From assembly GCF_017301735.1 (NCBI RefSeq), contig NZ_CP071090.1, positions 3,152,001 to 3,216,000 on the forward strand: 64,000 nucleotides of DNA, written 5' to 3'. The DNA is from Pyxidicoccus parkwaysis. Lineage in GTDB: Bacteria > Myxococcota > Myxococcia > Myxococcales > Myxococcaceae. The notes beneath the pieces are model-generated. The model saw nothing but the letters and a program-made list of their open reading frames with translations, was not told the origin of the DNA and did not search any database. Below, one piece after another: positions 8,943 to 17,090 of the stretch (position 1 is its first letter; every line of letters begins with the position of its first letter). The position numbers were made by a program, and so were the translations under genes.

Positions 8943-10004
8943 GTGAACGCCGCCCAGACCCTGACGCCGAAGTCGCTGGCTGACTTCCTGCTGCATGTCG
9001 CCGTCATCCGGCCCGTCTTCATCTGGGGGCCGCCCGGCATCGGGAAGTCGTCCATCGTCCAGCGCTTCGCCCAGGAGGTGGGACTGCCCTGTGTCTCACT
9101 CCTGGGCAGCCAGCTCGCTCCCGAGGACCTCATCGGCGTGCCGCAGATTGTCGGGGGCAAGAGCCGCTTCTGTCCGCCCACTGTCATCGCTCGCGAGGAG
9201 CCCTACTGTCTCTTCCTCGATGAGCTGAACGCGTGCTCACAGGAGGTGCAGAAGGCCTTCTACAGCCTCATCCACGAGCGGCGCCTGGGCGAGTATCAGC
9301 TCCCCTCGGGCTCCATCGTGCTCGGCGCCGGCAATCGCGCCCAGGACAGCGCCATCGTCAAGCCCATGTCCTCCGCGCTGATGAACCGCATGGTGCACGT
9401 CCAGCTCCAGGCCTCGCACCGCGACTGGATGGAATGGGCGTACCAGAACGAGCTCCACCCGCTGGTGCTCGACTACCTCCAGAATCGCCCCGACCACCTC
9501 TGGAGCCAGCCTCCCAAGACGGAAGAGCCGTTCTCCACCCCTCGCTCGTGGCACATGCTCAGCGACGGGCTGCGCGAGTACGGCGACGACCTCACCGACA
9601 CCGCGCTGGAGCTGCTCGCCTGCGGCTGCCTCACGCCCTCGCACGCCGGACAGTTCAAGGCCTTCGTGAAGCAGGTGCGCAGCCGGTACCGGCTCGGCGC
9701 CATCCTCGAGGGCAAGCTGAGCTGGCCCCATGCGCCCGAGGACCGGGACGTCCTCTACTTCCTCTCCCAGTCGCTGCGCGCCCACCTCGTCAAGGAGCTG
9801 CCCGCCACACGCGAGGGGCTCGGGGCCCAGCACCGCGAGCTGGCGCACCGGGCGAAGGCGCTCATCAAGGACCTGGCGGCACTGAGTTTCGAGATGGCCC
9901 AGATGGTCGTCGCGCGCCAGGACGGGCAGGGGCTCCCGGACTGGTTCTTGATGGAGGTCGTCCGCGATCTTCCGCGCCTCGTGGAGAAGCGGCATGGGGC
10001 GTAA
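8943..10004 (+). CDS. MoxR-type AAA+ ATPase
   Basis: AAA+ ATPase with Walker A GPPGIGKSS and Walker B FLDELNA, followed by a sensor-1 region (GAGNRAQD) and a winged C-terminal part. MoxR proteins act as chaperone-like ATPases and pair with VWA-domain partners. The next gene is such a partner: its ATG lies inside the last codons of this gene (11-base overlap), so the two are translationally coupled. GTG at 8943 is chosen because the conserved part begins there; a TTG at 8907 would add 12 residues, and neither start has a good ribosome site. Client proteins are unknown. Confidence 0.9.
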   Translation: MNAAQTLTPKSLADFLLHVAVIRPVFIWGPPGIGKSSIVQRFAQEVGLPCVSLLGSQLAPEDLIGVPQIVGGKSRFCPPTVIAREEPYCLFLDELNACSQEVQKAFYSLIHERRLGEYQLPSGSIVLGAGNRAQDSAIVKPMSSALMNRMVHVQLQASHRDWMEWAYQNELHPLVLDYLQNRPDHLWSQPPKTEEPFSTPRSWHMLSDGLREYGDDLTDTALELLACGCLTPSHAGQFKAFVKQVRSRYRLGAILEGKLSWPHAPEDRDVLYFLSQSLRAHLVKELPATREGLGAQHRELAHRAKALIKDLAALSFEMAQMVVARQDGQGLPDWFLMEVVRDLPRLVEKRHGA

Positions 10005-11808
10005 GGGCTCGCCAGGGAAGCCGGACCCCGCCACCGAGGACTTCGACAAGGGCCTCGAGAGGGTGAGGCAGCATCCGCTCTTCGGATGTTTGCTGAGGGG
10101 ACGCGTCTATCGCGACGAGCAGCTCCTCGGTCCTCGCGTCCCGCACGATGGCTGGGCCATGGTGTCCGCCAACGGCACCATCCGCGTCCACTCGAAGCGC
10201 CGTGGGTCGCCGGAGGAGTGGGCCTATGTGCTCGCGCACTGTGTCCTGCATCTGGGGCTCGGACACTTCCGGGACGTGGATGACGCGGAGGCATGGCAGG
10301 CCGCGTGCTGCTGCTTCATCGCGCGCTTCCTGCGAGACCTCAAATTCGGCCGGCCTCCGGAGGGCATGCTCATCGACCTGGAGACGCTCGGAGCCCAGGA
10401 CGAGGAGCGGCTCTACACGGCCTTCCGGCTCCGGGGCATTCCTCCCCAGCTCCATGGCGCGGGGGCCGCCGGTGAGGGTTGTGCGGACATGCTCGCGTCC
10501 CATTTGTCGGAACCCACCGCGCGAGCCAAGGAGCGGCAGGAGTGGCAGCGCCTGTTCGCCGGCGGTCTGCTCGACGCCGTGGACTCCGCGGTGGAGGTGG
10601 CTGCCGGGATTGATTCCCCGGCGCGCTCGTCACACCCGAGGACTCGCGCCGCGCGCGCCCGCTCGTGGTTCATGGCCCACTTCCCGTTGCTCGGCTCCCT
10701 GGCCGCCGCGTTCGAGCTCATCGAGGACCCGCTCCTCTGCCAGCGGCTGCACATCTCCGTGGCCGCCGTGGATGCGGAGGCACAGGAGCTCTACATCAAC
10801 CCCCACGCGAATCTGGACGAGGCGGAGCTGCGCTTCGTCCTCGCGCACGAGCTCCTCCACGTGGGGCTGCGGCATCAGGCGCGGCGGTTGGGGAGGGAGC
10901 CGTTCCTGTGGAACATCGCGTGCGACTACGTGGTGAATGGCTGGCTCGTGGAGATGGGCGTGGGCGAGCTGCCCTCCATCGGCGTGCTGCATGACCCGGA
11001 GCTCAAGGGCATGTCCGCGGAGGAGGTGTACGACGTCATCGTCACCGACCTGCGGCGCTACCGGAAGATGGCCACGCTGCGCGGCGTGGGACTCGGGGAC
11101 ATGCTCGGCGAGGAGCGCGAGTGGTGGAGGACGGGGGAGGGCGTGTCGCTCGACTCGTTCTACCGCCGCTGCCTCGCGCAGGGGCTGGAGTACCACTGCT
11201 CCTCGGGACGGGGACTGCTGCCTGCGGGGTTGGTGGAGGAGATTCGCGCGCTGGAGCAGCCGCCCATCGACTGGGACGTGGAGCTGGCCCGCTGGTTCGA
11301 CGCGCACTTCTCTCCGCTGGAGCAGCGCCGGAGCTGGCTGCGGATGAGCCGGCGACAGTCCTCGGCGCCGGACATTCCCCGCCCCAGGTGGATGCCCGCG
11401 GAGCGCATGGAGGACGGCCGCACCTTCGGGGTGGTGTTGGATACGTCGGGCTCCATGGACCGCAAGCTGCTCGCGAAGGCGCTGGGTGCCATTGCCAGCT
11501 ATGCGCTCGCTCGGGACGTGCCGCGCGTGCGCGTGGTGTTCTGCGACGCGGTGGCCTACGACGAGGGCTACCTGGCGCCCGAGGACATCGCCGGACGGGT
11601 GCGCGTGCGCGGGCGGGGTGGCACGCTGCTTCAGCCCGGCATCGACCTGCTGGAGCGGGCGCACGACTTCCCGAAGGATGGTCCGCTGCTCATCATCACC
11701 GACGGCTATTGTGACCGGCTCCTCGTGAAGCGCGAGCACGCCTTCCTGCTGCCCATGGAGCGCCATCTTCCCTTCGCGCCGAAGGGGAAGGTGTTCCGTC
11801 TGTCTTGA
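9994..11808 (+). CDS. DUF2201 metallopeptidase-like / VWA domain protein, MoxR partner
   Basis: A 604-residue protein of the DUF2201 type. The N-terminal half holds two related segments. One around residues 80-90 carries a degenerate motif, HCVLH with His82 and His86. The other at 285-289 is a complete HELLH zinc motif followed by a further His. The C-terminal part is a VWA-like domain with the metal-binding motif DTSGSM (near base 11437) and ITDGY. MoxR-VWA pairs are thought to remodel or insert metals into partner proteins. It starts inside the preceding ATPase gene. It is cytoplasmic as far as can be seen (no signal peptide). The peptidase substrate, if any, is unknown. Confidence 0.88.
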   Translation: MGRKGSPGKPDPATEDFDKGLERVRQHPLFGCLLRGRVYRDEQLLGPRVPHDGWAMVSANGTIRVHSKRRGSPEEWAYVLAHCVLHLGLGHFRDVDDAEAWQAACCCFIARFLRDLKFGRPPEGMLIDLETLGAQDEERLYTAFRLRGIPPQLHGAGAAGEGCADMLASHLSEPTARAKERQEWQRLFAGGLLDAVDSAVEVAAGIDSPARSSHPRTRAARARSWFMAHFPLLGSLAAAFELIEDPLLCQRLHISVAAVDAEAQELYINPHANLDEAELRFVLAHELLHVGLRHQARRLGREPFLWNIACDYVVNGWLVEMGVGELPSIGVLHDPELKGMSAEEVYDVIVTDLRRYRKMATLRGVGLGDMLGEEREWWRTGEGVSLDSFYRRCLAQGLEYHCSSGRGLLPAGLVEEIRALEQPPIDWDVELARWFDAHFSPLEQRRSWLRMSRRQSSAPDIPRPRWMPAERMEDGRTFGVVLDTSGSMDRKLLAKALGAIASYALARDVPRVRVVFCDAVAYDEGYLAPEDIAGRVRVRGRGGTLLQPGIDLLERAHDFPKDGPLLIITDGYCDRLLVKREHAFLLPMERHLPFAPKGKVFRLS

Positions 11809-11873
11809 GCATTGGCCGGACGGTTACGGAGCAACGACTGCACTTCGAAGGGCGCCAACTCCGCGCTGGAGTG

Positions 11874-12332
11874 CTACTTCTTCAGCCAGAAGAACTGGTC
11901 TCCGCTGCCGAGCGCTCGCTCCAGGAACTCGCTGAACGAGGCGGCAATCTGCCGGACCTGTGGATACGTCCCATGGTACGCGTCGAGCAACGGGTACCGG
12001 CCGTCTTCTTGCCGTGCTACATCTACGAGTACGAAATCGGTGTCCTGGCAGTCCACGAGCGCATACCAGGACGCCGGCCCGGCTGAATCCTCGTCCTTGC
12101 CCCAGATTGCAACTCGCGCTCGGCGTACATCGGCGAGCGAGAGGATGCTGTAGTTCGCATCGGGCAGCGGCTTGAAGAGCTCCGCTCCGTCGCAGTGAAG
12201 GTAGAACGCGCGCAGGTCCGCATCGAGCCGCCAACCGACTTGTGACTCGAACGCGGCAATTCTCTCTGGCGTGGCCGGGGGGTGCGGGAAGTGCGCGCGG
12301 GAGATTTCGGCCAGCATCTGTTCCATCGTCAT
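11874..12332 (-). CDS. SMI1/KNR4 (SUKH) family protein, likely immunity protein
   Basis: This 152-residue acidic protein has the SUKH layout: an N-terminal helix with PATPERIAAFE, the strand-turn LRAFYLHCDGAEL, and a conserved FxEFLERAL helix near the end. Bacterial SUKH proteins are the commonest immunity partners of secreted nuclease toxins. Its ATG overlaps the stop of the upstream gene (12329-13003) by four bases (ATGA). That gene ends in a nuclease-like domain, so this is its probable antidote. The gene converges on the DUF2201 gene, with a 65-base gap holding nothing recognisable. Confidence 0.85.
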   Translation of the reverse strand: MTMEQMLAEISRAHFPHPPATPERIAAFESQVGWRLDADLRAFYLHCDGAELFKPLPDANYSILSLADVRRARVAIWGKDEDSAGPASWYALVDCQDTDFVLVDVARQEDGRYPLLDAYHGTYPQVRQIAASFSEFLERALGSGDQFFWLKK

Positions 12333-13003
12333 GGCTGGTCGATGTAAGGCCGGTCAGGCCCCACCGCGCTCCACGGAGCCCCGCGCGTGTAGCACGCTGG
12401 GTAGGCGTTATTGATGACCTTGTGCACCTCTGGCTCGACAGGCAGCACATTGGCAGGTGCCGTTGGGTCGCCACCGTGCAGCAAGTCAAAGATGTGATGC
12501 CCCGGCCAGTTGCGGCCCGCGGTTTGTGGCCATGCACCAAACTCGCGACCCCACTGGTTCCTGAACCCGGTGCGTGCGTTCTCCCAGGTTTCCCGCCGCT
12601 GCTCAAGGTCGGAGACCTTCGCGTAGTCGCAGCAGCAGTGGGTGATGGCCACCCGTCCACCCGCCGCTGCTGGGAAGAAGAAGGCGAAGCGCCCGTGCCA
12701 GTCACCCTTGATATCCGCTAGCCAGATGCACCCCAGCAGCGCATGCCCCTGCGATGCACATTGCCGCTCGCAGCGCGTCATCCACGCGGCACTGCACTGC
12801 CAGGGGCCGTAGTAGATGGTCGTCTCAATCGTGCCACCAGCGGGCGAGGGCAACGTGGGCCCAACCCACTTCGCGGAGGCGGGCTTTCCAGTCGCGCTCA
12901 CCGTGGCTGAGCCACAGCCCGTCACGCCCACCAGAAGCAACGCCAGCACAGTGAACGTCTGCTTCGACATGCCCATGCCAATAACATTGGAGATCAAAGC
13001 CAT
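12329..13003 (-). CDS. Lipoprotein with C-terminal SHH/HNH-like nuclease domain, candidate toxin
   Basis: A 224-residue protein with a lipoprotein signal ending VTGC (Cys30), a middle section rich in cysteines (several between 70 and 125, including CCC), and a compact C-terminal segment. That segment has GHH at 168-170, GGDP, Asn185, His194 and a closing PACY. This spacing matches the SHH class of HNH-superfamily toxin nucleases. A lipid-anchored nuclease next to its own SUKH gene recalls the SitA/SitI toxins that myxobacteria pass to neighbours by outer-membrane exchange. ATG 13003 is taken; ATGs at codons 10 and 12 are possible. Lipoprotein status and gene pairing are direct; toxicity is inferred. 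Confidence 0.75.
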   Translation of the reverse strand: MALISNVIGMGMSKQTFTVLALLLVGVTGCGSATVSATGKPASAKWVGPTLPSPAGGTIETTIYYGPWQCSAAWMTRCERQCASQGHALLGCIWLADIKGDWHGRFAFFFPAAAGGRVAITHCCCDYAKVSDLEQRRETWENARTGFRNQWGREFGAWPQTAGRNWPGHHIFDLLHGGDPTAPANVLPVEPEVHKVINNAYPACYTRGAPWSAVGPDRPYIDQP

Positions 13004-13045
13004 TCAAGCCAAGGCCCTCTGCCGTACGAATGCACCGCAGAAGGG

Positions 13046-14434
13046 CTACGCCCCTGCATGCGAGGGCGGCGGCTGCACTTCGAGCAGCTCGGGCACCAGC
13101 GTCTGGCAGATGGCCTCCACGCGGTCGAAGAGCCAGAAGCCGAAGGGCTGAATCGCGTCGGGAGTCAGGGGTTGCTCCGGCCACGAGGCCCCGGGGTCGT
13201 TCTCGCCGAACGCGTGGATGCCGAACTCGCCCTCGGGAGTTCGGGTGCGCCGGTCGAAGATGAAGCTGAGGCCGTCATGCCAGCCTCCGTGGAAGACGTG
13301 GGCCTCCGCCAGCCCAGGCAGGGGTTGCTCAAACTGCTCCGCGAGCTCCTGGACGTTGTACTCGTCCGCGTTCACCTCCAGAACGCATTGGCCCCCTCCG
13401 CTGACGTTGCCGCTGTAGTGCGTCGGCACCTTGCCGGCCCACTTGACGACCCACGTCGCGGTCCCATAGCGCCGCACGAAGTAGTCGAAGGACGAGCCCT
13501 CCGCTGGTGCTTCCACGGGCCGCAGCCAGCGACCGAAGCGCTTCGCGTGCAGGTCCCTGAAGAACTGGCCATGTCCCATGGAGTCGAGCCTGTCCCCGTC
13601 CGCGTCGAGTTGGAGGAGCTCGACGATGAAGTGGCCCGCACGCAGCTTGTGGTGCAGCTCCGTCAGGCGGGCGACCGCGGCATCGACGGCAGCGTGAGGT
13701 GTCTCCGGGCGGGCGAATGCAGTCAGCTCCACCTGCGGCAGCGCCGGAGGTTCCGGGTTCATCTCCGTGCCTTGCGGCTTGGACATCGTGAAGGGGCTGA
13801 GCCCCTCCTGTTCCAGCGCGAAGAGTCGCTGCTCCGCCGCGGCGACAGCCTGCTCGCGGCTGGCGAAGAGCGTACGCTCCTCGGCCACGGTCTTCTCCGT
13901 CCCCACGACTCGCGTGGACACCGTGAGCCGCACGGCCCCATCGACCTGCACCTGCTCCGCGCGCACCAGTCCAGGCTGGGTGAGCCGAAGCTCGCGCCTG
14001 ACAAGCCGCTCGCGTGACACGTTCCAGCCGTACACCCGCTCGAAGCCCAGCTTCCGGTAGTGGGCCGTGAGGGCCTCCACGTCGGTGGGCTTCAGCCGGG
14101 TCTGGGTGCAGCGGCCTCCGAAGCTGCCCCGGGTGATGATGGCGGTACCCTCGAAGAGGGCGATGTCGACATAGAGCCCGTCGAGCTTCTGGACGAGGAA
14201 CACTCGCTCGCGTGCCGCGGCGGGACTGGGGACTCGCTCCTCCTCGAGCAACGCACCCTGGCTCCAGACGTGGAGCCGGAAGTCCGCGCTGTGGAACCAG
14301 CACTCGTCGGGATGGTCGAACACGAGCATCCGGCTGTCGTTGTAGACAGCCCTGCCGTTGTTGAGTGCCTTGACCTGCTGAATGCTGCGTCCCACGTCGG
14401 TGTCCTCCGCGCCGGAGCCAATGGCGTACGGCAC
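13046..14434 (-). CDS. Hypothetical protein with WGR-like N-terminal segments
   Basis: The frame is open back to 16027, but protein-like sequence begins only near 14434, where GTG follows GGAG by five bases; that gives 462 residues. The family is not recognised with confidence. The N-terminal half has two stretches with WGR-like spacing (strand, GSFGGR turn, then a helix ending KLGFERVYG; and RVVGTEK followed by an alanine-rich helix). The C-terminal half is a separate globular domain with a glycine turn (SGNVSGGGQC) and HGGWHDGL. No signal peptide or membrane segment. It lies 42 bases upstream of the candidate toxin and may be part of the same operon. Confidence 0.65.
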   Translation of the reverse strand: MPYAIGSGAEDTDVGRSIQQVKALNNGRAVYNDSRMLVFDHPDECWFHSADFRLHVWSQGALLEEERVPSPAAARERVFLVQKLDGLYVDIALFEGTAIITRGSFGGRCTQTRLKPTDVEALTAHYRKLGFERVYGWNVSRERLVRRELRLTQPGLVRAEQVQVDGAVRLTVSTRVVGTEKTVAEERTLFASREQAVAAAEQRLFALEQEGLSPFTMSKPQGTEMNPEPPALPQVELTAFARPETPHAAVDAAVARLTELHHKLRAGHFIVELLQLDADGDRLDSMGHGQFFRDLHAKRFGRWLRPVEAPAEGSSFDYFVRRYGTATWVVKWAGKVPTHYSGNVSGGGQCVLEVNADEYNVQELAEQFEQPLPGLAEAHVFHGGWHDGLSFIFDRRTRTPEGEFGIHAFGENDPGASWPEQPLTPDAIQPFGFWLFDRVEAICQTLVPELLEVQPPPSHAGA

Positions 14435-14475
14435 TCCATCTCCAGAGGATGGGTGCACCGCGCCCTGGCTGAAGC

Positions 14476-15028
14476 ATGCCCTTCTTTCCGTCGCACGGCC
14501 GCACGATGTGGCAGCTTCTCGCCCCATGCCCCGCGCCCGGGCCAGAAGACTCCGTCCTTCTCCAAGGCACCCCGCTTCGTGCGAGGCGACTTCACGGTGA
14601 AGAAGAACGTGATTCTCTCCGGACCGCTGCTCGTGACGGGGAACCTGACGGTGGAGGGTGTGCTGCACAACGTGGGGCCGGAAGGGCTCCTGGTGGTGGG
14701 CGGCTCGTTGCGCGCCACCGGGTTGGACACGAGCGGAGAGGTGCTGGTGGGCGGGGACGTGGAGGCCCGCGTCGTGTGGGGGCACTACAACGACCACTCC
14801 CTCCGGGTGGGGAATGTCTTGAAGGCGGACGTGGTCATCGAGGACGACCACGACGTGCAGGCCCTCGTGAAGTCCCGGCACCACTTCGAGCGTGACGAGT
14901 TCGACGAGTCGGACGCCGCGCTGAAGAAGGTCTTCGTGCGCGAAGCCTTCTCCTCGGAAGGGCTTGATCGGTACAAGCTCTTCAACCTGCTGCGCAAGAG
15001 CAGGGCGGTGCTGGCCAGGGCGCGCTGA
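14476..15028 (+). CDS. Polymer-forming/beta-solenoid-like protein with apparent frameshift
   Basis: From about 14570 onward one frame encodes a regular beta-rich protein of short turns (GDFTVKKNVILSG, LLVTGNLTVEG, LLVVGGSLRATG), like polymer-forming cytoskeletal or left-handed solenoid proteins, with a charged helical tail. No good start exists in that frame. A different frame from ATG 14476 (or 14506) encodes MWQLLAPCPAPGPEDSVLLQG, which would join it naturally. Removing one C from the run at 14570-14573 fuses the two into a single open frame. It is therefore probably one gene broken by a one-base insertion, or a sequencing error. If the C is real, expression would need the GTG at 14579. Confidence 0.55.
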
Positions 15029-15039
15029 GGCGCCGGCCG

Positions 15040-16191
15040 TCACCGCATGCCCAGCCACACCCCCAGGCGCGGCGCCCGTCGAAGCAGCGCGAGGAAGACT
15101 GCCGTTCCGCCGAAGGTCAGCACCGCCATGAACACAAGCCTCGGGGCGGGTGGCCACCCAAGCCTTGCGGCCAGCAGGTCCGCGGTGATCAGGAACAATG
15201 CGTGCGCGAGGTAGAAGGCGTAGGCGTACGACTGGCTGAAGCGCATCAGCCACGAGGTGGTGGCGAAGGACAGGCGCGGCAGCATCCAGTCCTTGTGGAC
15301 CACGACGGCCGTGAACAGCGTGATGCTGTAGTAGAGGTTCCCCACGCGCCAGTTGGAGTGCGCGAGCATGTCCGGCACGCCCTGGGCCACCCAGTAGCGG
15401 ACCTCCATCGCGTCGAGCATCACCGCCGTCGCGGGCATGAGCACGCCCCACACCGCGAGCGTCCCCAGCGAGGGGCGCTGTGGCAGGAGCGTCTGGAGGA
15501 GCGGCCACGCGGCGCCCAGCACCATCAGGTCCAACCAGAAGGGCGCCGTGAGGCCCAGCCATCCGGCGAGGGCGGCGCGGCTCGGCTGGAACATGACGGC
15601 CGTCACCCCGGCCTTGAGCACGAACACTCCGGCGGCCAGCGCCACGGCCCGGGACGCCCTGCCGCCTGTCAGTCGCTCCACGGCGCGGTTGACGAGCGGG
15701 ACCAGGGGCTCCATCTGGAGCAGCACGAGCATGAACCACAGGTGCACTGCCAGCACCGCCGTGGCCAGCGGGCCCTCGCCCAGCGGGATGAGGAAGATCC
15801 ACGGAGAGCGGAGCCCGCGCGACTGGAGCACCAGCCCCACGAGCCAATACAGCCCTAGCCAGGTAAATGTGGGCCTCGCGAGCGCTCCGACGCGGGCCAT
15901 GACGGAGCGGGAGGCGCCGGATGCGGCCTTCGGGCGCCGGGCCGCCAGCACCAGCGACACGAGGAAGAGGACGGGGACGCAGAACTGACAGGCATCGTGG
16001 ATGGAGCGCGCCACCTCGCTGGCCCATGGCTCGACATCCGTGCCCAGCCTCCAGGTGGAGAGCAGGTGCAGGGTGGCCATCGCGACCAGCGACAGGACTC
16101 GCAGCACGTCCAGTTCCAGCGCGCGGCCGGGCGTGACGGTGTCGGGTGACGCCGTATGCGTGACGGACGGGCTGTGGGGCACCGCGCTCAT
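15040..16191 (-). CDS. Acyltransferase-3 family membrane protein
   Basis: A 383-residue protein with about ten membrane segments and the N-terminal LDVLRVLSLVAM start typical of acyltransferase-3 (OafA/NodX-like) proteins. These move acyl groups onto sugars or other exported molecules at the inner membrane. Usually the family has a catalytic His in helix 1; here a His sits in MATLHLL, which fits. The ATG overlaps the stop of the dioxygenase gene by four bases (ATGA), so it is the last gene of the hybrid cluster operon. With two glycosyltransferases upstream, acylation of a sugar on the product is the likely job, by inference. Confidence 0.82.
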   Translation of the reverse strand: MSAVPHSPSVTHTASPDTVTPGRALELDVLRVLSLVAMATLHLLSTWRLGTDVEPWASEVARSIHDACQFCVPVLFLVSLVLAARRPKAASGASRSVMARVGALARPTFTWLGLYWLVGLVLQSRGLRSPWIFLIPLGEGPLATAVLAVHLWFMLVLLQMEPLVPLVNRAVERLTGGRASRAVALAAGVFVLKAGVTAVMFQPSRAALAGWLGLTAPFWLDLMVLGAAWPLLQTLLPQRPSLGTLAVWGVLMPATAVMLDAMEVRYWVAQGVPDMLAHSNWRVGNLYYSITLFTAVVVHKDWMLPRLSFATTSWLMRFSQSYAYAFYLAHALFLITADLLAARLGWPPAPRLVFMAVLTFGGTAVFLALLRRAPRLGVWLGMR

Positions 16192-17057
16192 CGCTCGGGC
16201 TCCTGCTGGAAGCGGCGGTGGTGCACCGCGCTCCGGCGCATGCGGCTCACGGCGCTCATGGCGAGCGACGGCATCAGGTGCGGGCCGATGCGCGCGAGCA
16301 TGGACCAGGTCCACCACCAGTAGTTGGTGGCGATGGCGGGCTCCACCGTGAGGACGCGGTGCCACCAGCCGTAGGGCAGGAAGAGGATTTCCCCCGCCTC
16401 CAGCACGAAGTCGAAGTCGGGGACGCGGTTGCCGGGAAGGGCCTCGGGATTGCCGCCGTGGGGCACCAGGTCGTGGCGGCTCACCACGGACCAGACGTGG
16501 TCCAGCTTCGCGGGAGCCAGCTCCCTGTCCCGCGTGGGCGCGTAGAGCTGCCAGCGCTTCCGCCCCACCATCACCGCGTGCATGTTGTGCGCACGGTCCA
16601 GGTGCAGCTGGGTGAAGGTGCCGCGCGGCCCCATGAAGAAGAGCTGCTCGGTGAGCTTGCGCTGCACCTCGTAGGCGGGGAAGCGCAGGTCGTCGCGCAG
16701 CGAAGGCACCCGCATGAACAGGTCCTTGCCGATGAGGTAGCCCAGCTTCTCGGAGTCCGGGCCGCGCAGCGCGCTCACATAGTCGCGCATCTTCATGGTG
16801 CGCACGGTGCCCACGCGCTTGATGGGCTCCTTCGGGCCGTCGCTGCCGTACTGGAGCCACTCGACGGGGAGCTCCAGGTCGCCGTGCTCGGAGGCGAACC
16901 AGTCGAACGTCCACCGCTGGCCGGCGGGCCAGTCCTTGAGCGCGTCGGTGAAGATGAGGGGTTCCTGCGAGGACTCCAGGGCGTCGTACAAGGCGTCGCG
17001 GCCGAGGATGGGCGTGCGCATGGGCACGCGGGGTGTCGGAGGCTTGGGAGGCGTCAT
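16188..17057 (-). CDS. Cupin-8/JmjC-like Fe(II) 2-oxoglutarate dioxygenase
   Basis: A 289-residue JmjC/cupin-8 protein. The iron triad is complete: His152 and Asp154 in LHLD, and His233 in GWWHRV. A basic 2-oxoglutarate site is plausible at KRW (167-169). This family hydroxylates amino-acid side chains or small molecules using iron and 2-oxoglutarate. Inside the hybrid PKS-NRPS operon it is best read as a tailoring hydroxylase. It begins 33 bases after the MFS gene and overlaps the acyltransferase gene by four bases. The substrate is unknown. Confidence 0.85.
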   Translation of the reverse strand: MTPPKPPTPRVPMRTPILGRDALYDALESSQEPLIFTDALKDWPAGQRWTFDWFASEHGDLELPVEWLQYGSDGPKEPIKRVGTVRTMKMRDYVSALRGPDSEKLGYLIGKDLFMRVPSLRDDLRFPAYEVQRKLTEQLFFMGPRGTFTQLHLDRAHNMHAVMVGRKRWQLYAPTRDRELAPAKLDHVWSVVSRHDLVPHGGNPEALPGNRVPDFDFVLEAGEILFLPYGWWHRVLTVEPAIATNYWWWTWSMLARIGPHLMPSLAMSAVSRMRRSAVHHRRFQQEPER

Positions 17058-17090
17058 GGGGAAGGACTCCTGGAAGAGAGGAAGCGGGTT

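Noticed and set aside
13046..16027. 993-codon minus-strand frame as one gene
   Set aside because: Only the part from about 14434 down looks like protein; the upper part lies antisense to other genes and is Arg/Ala-rich shadow.
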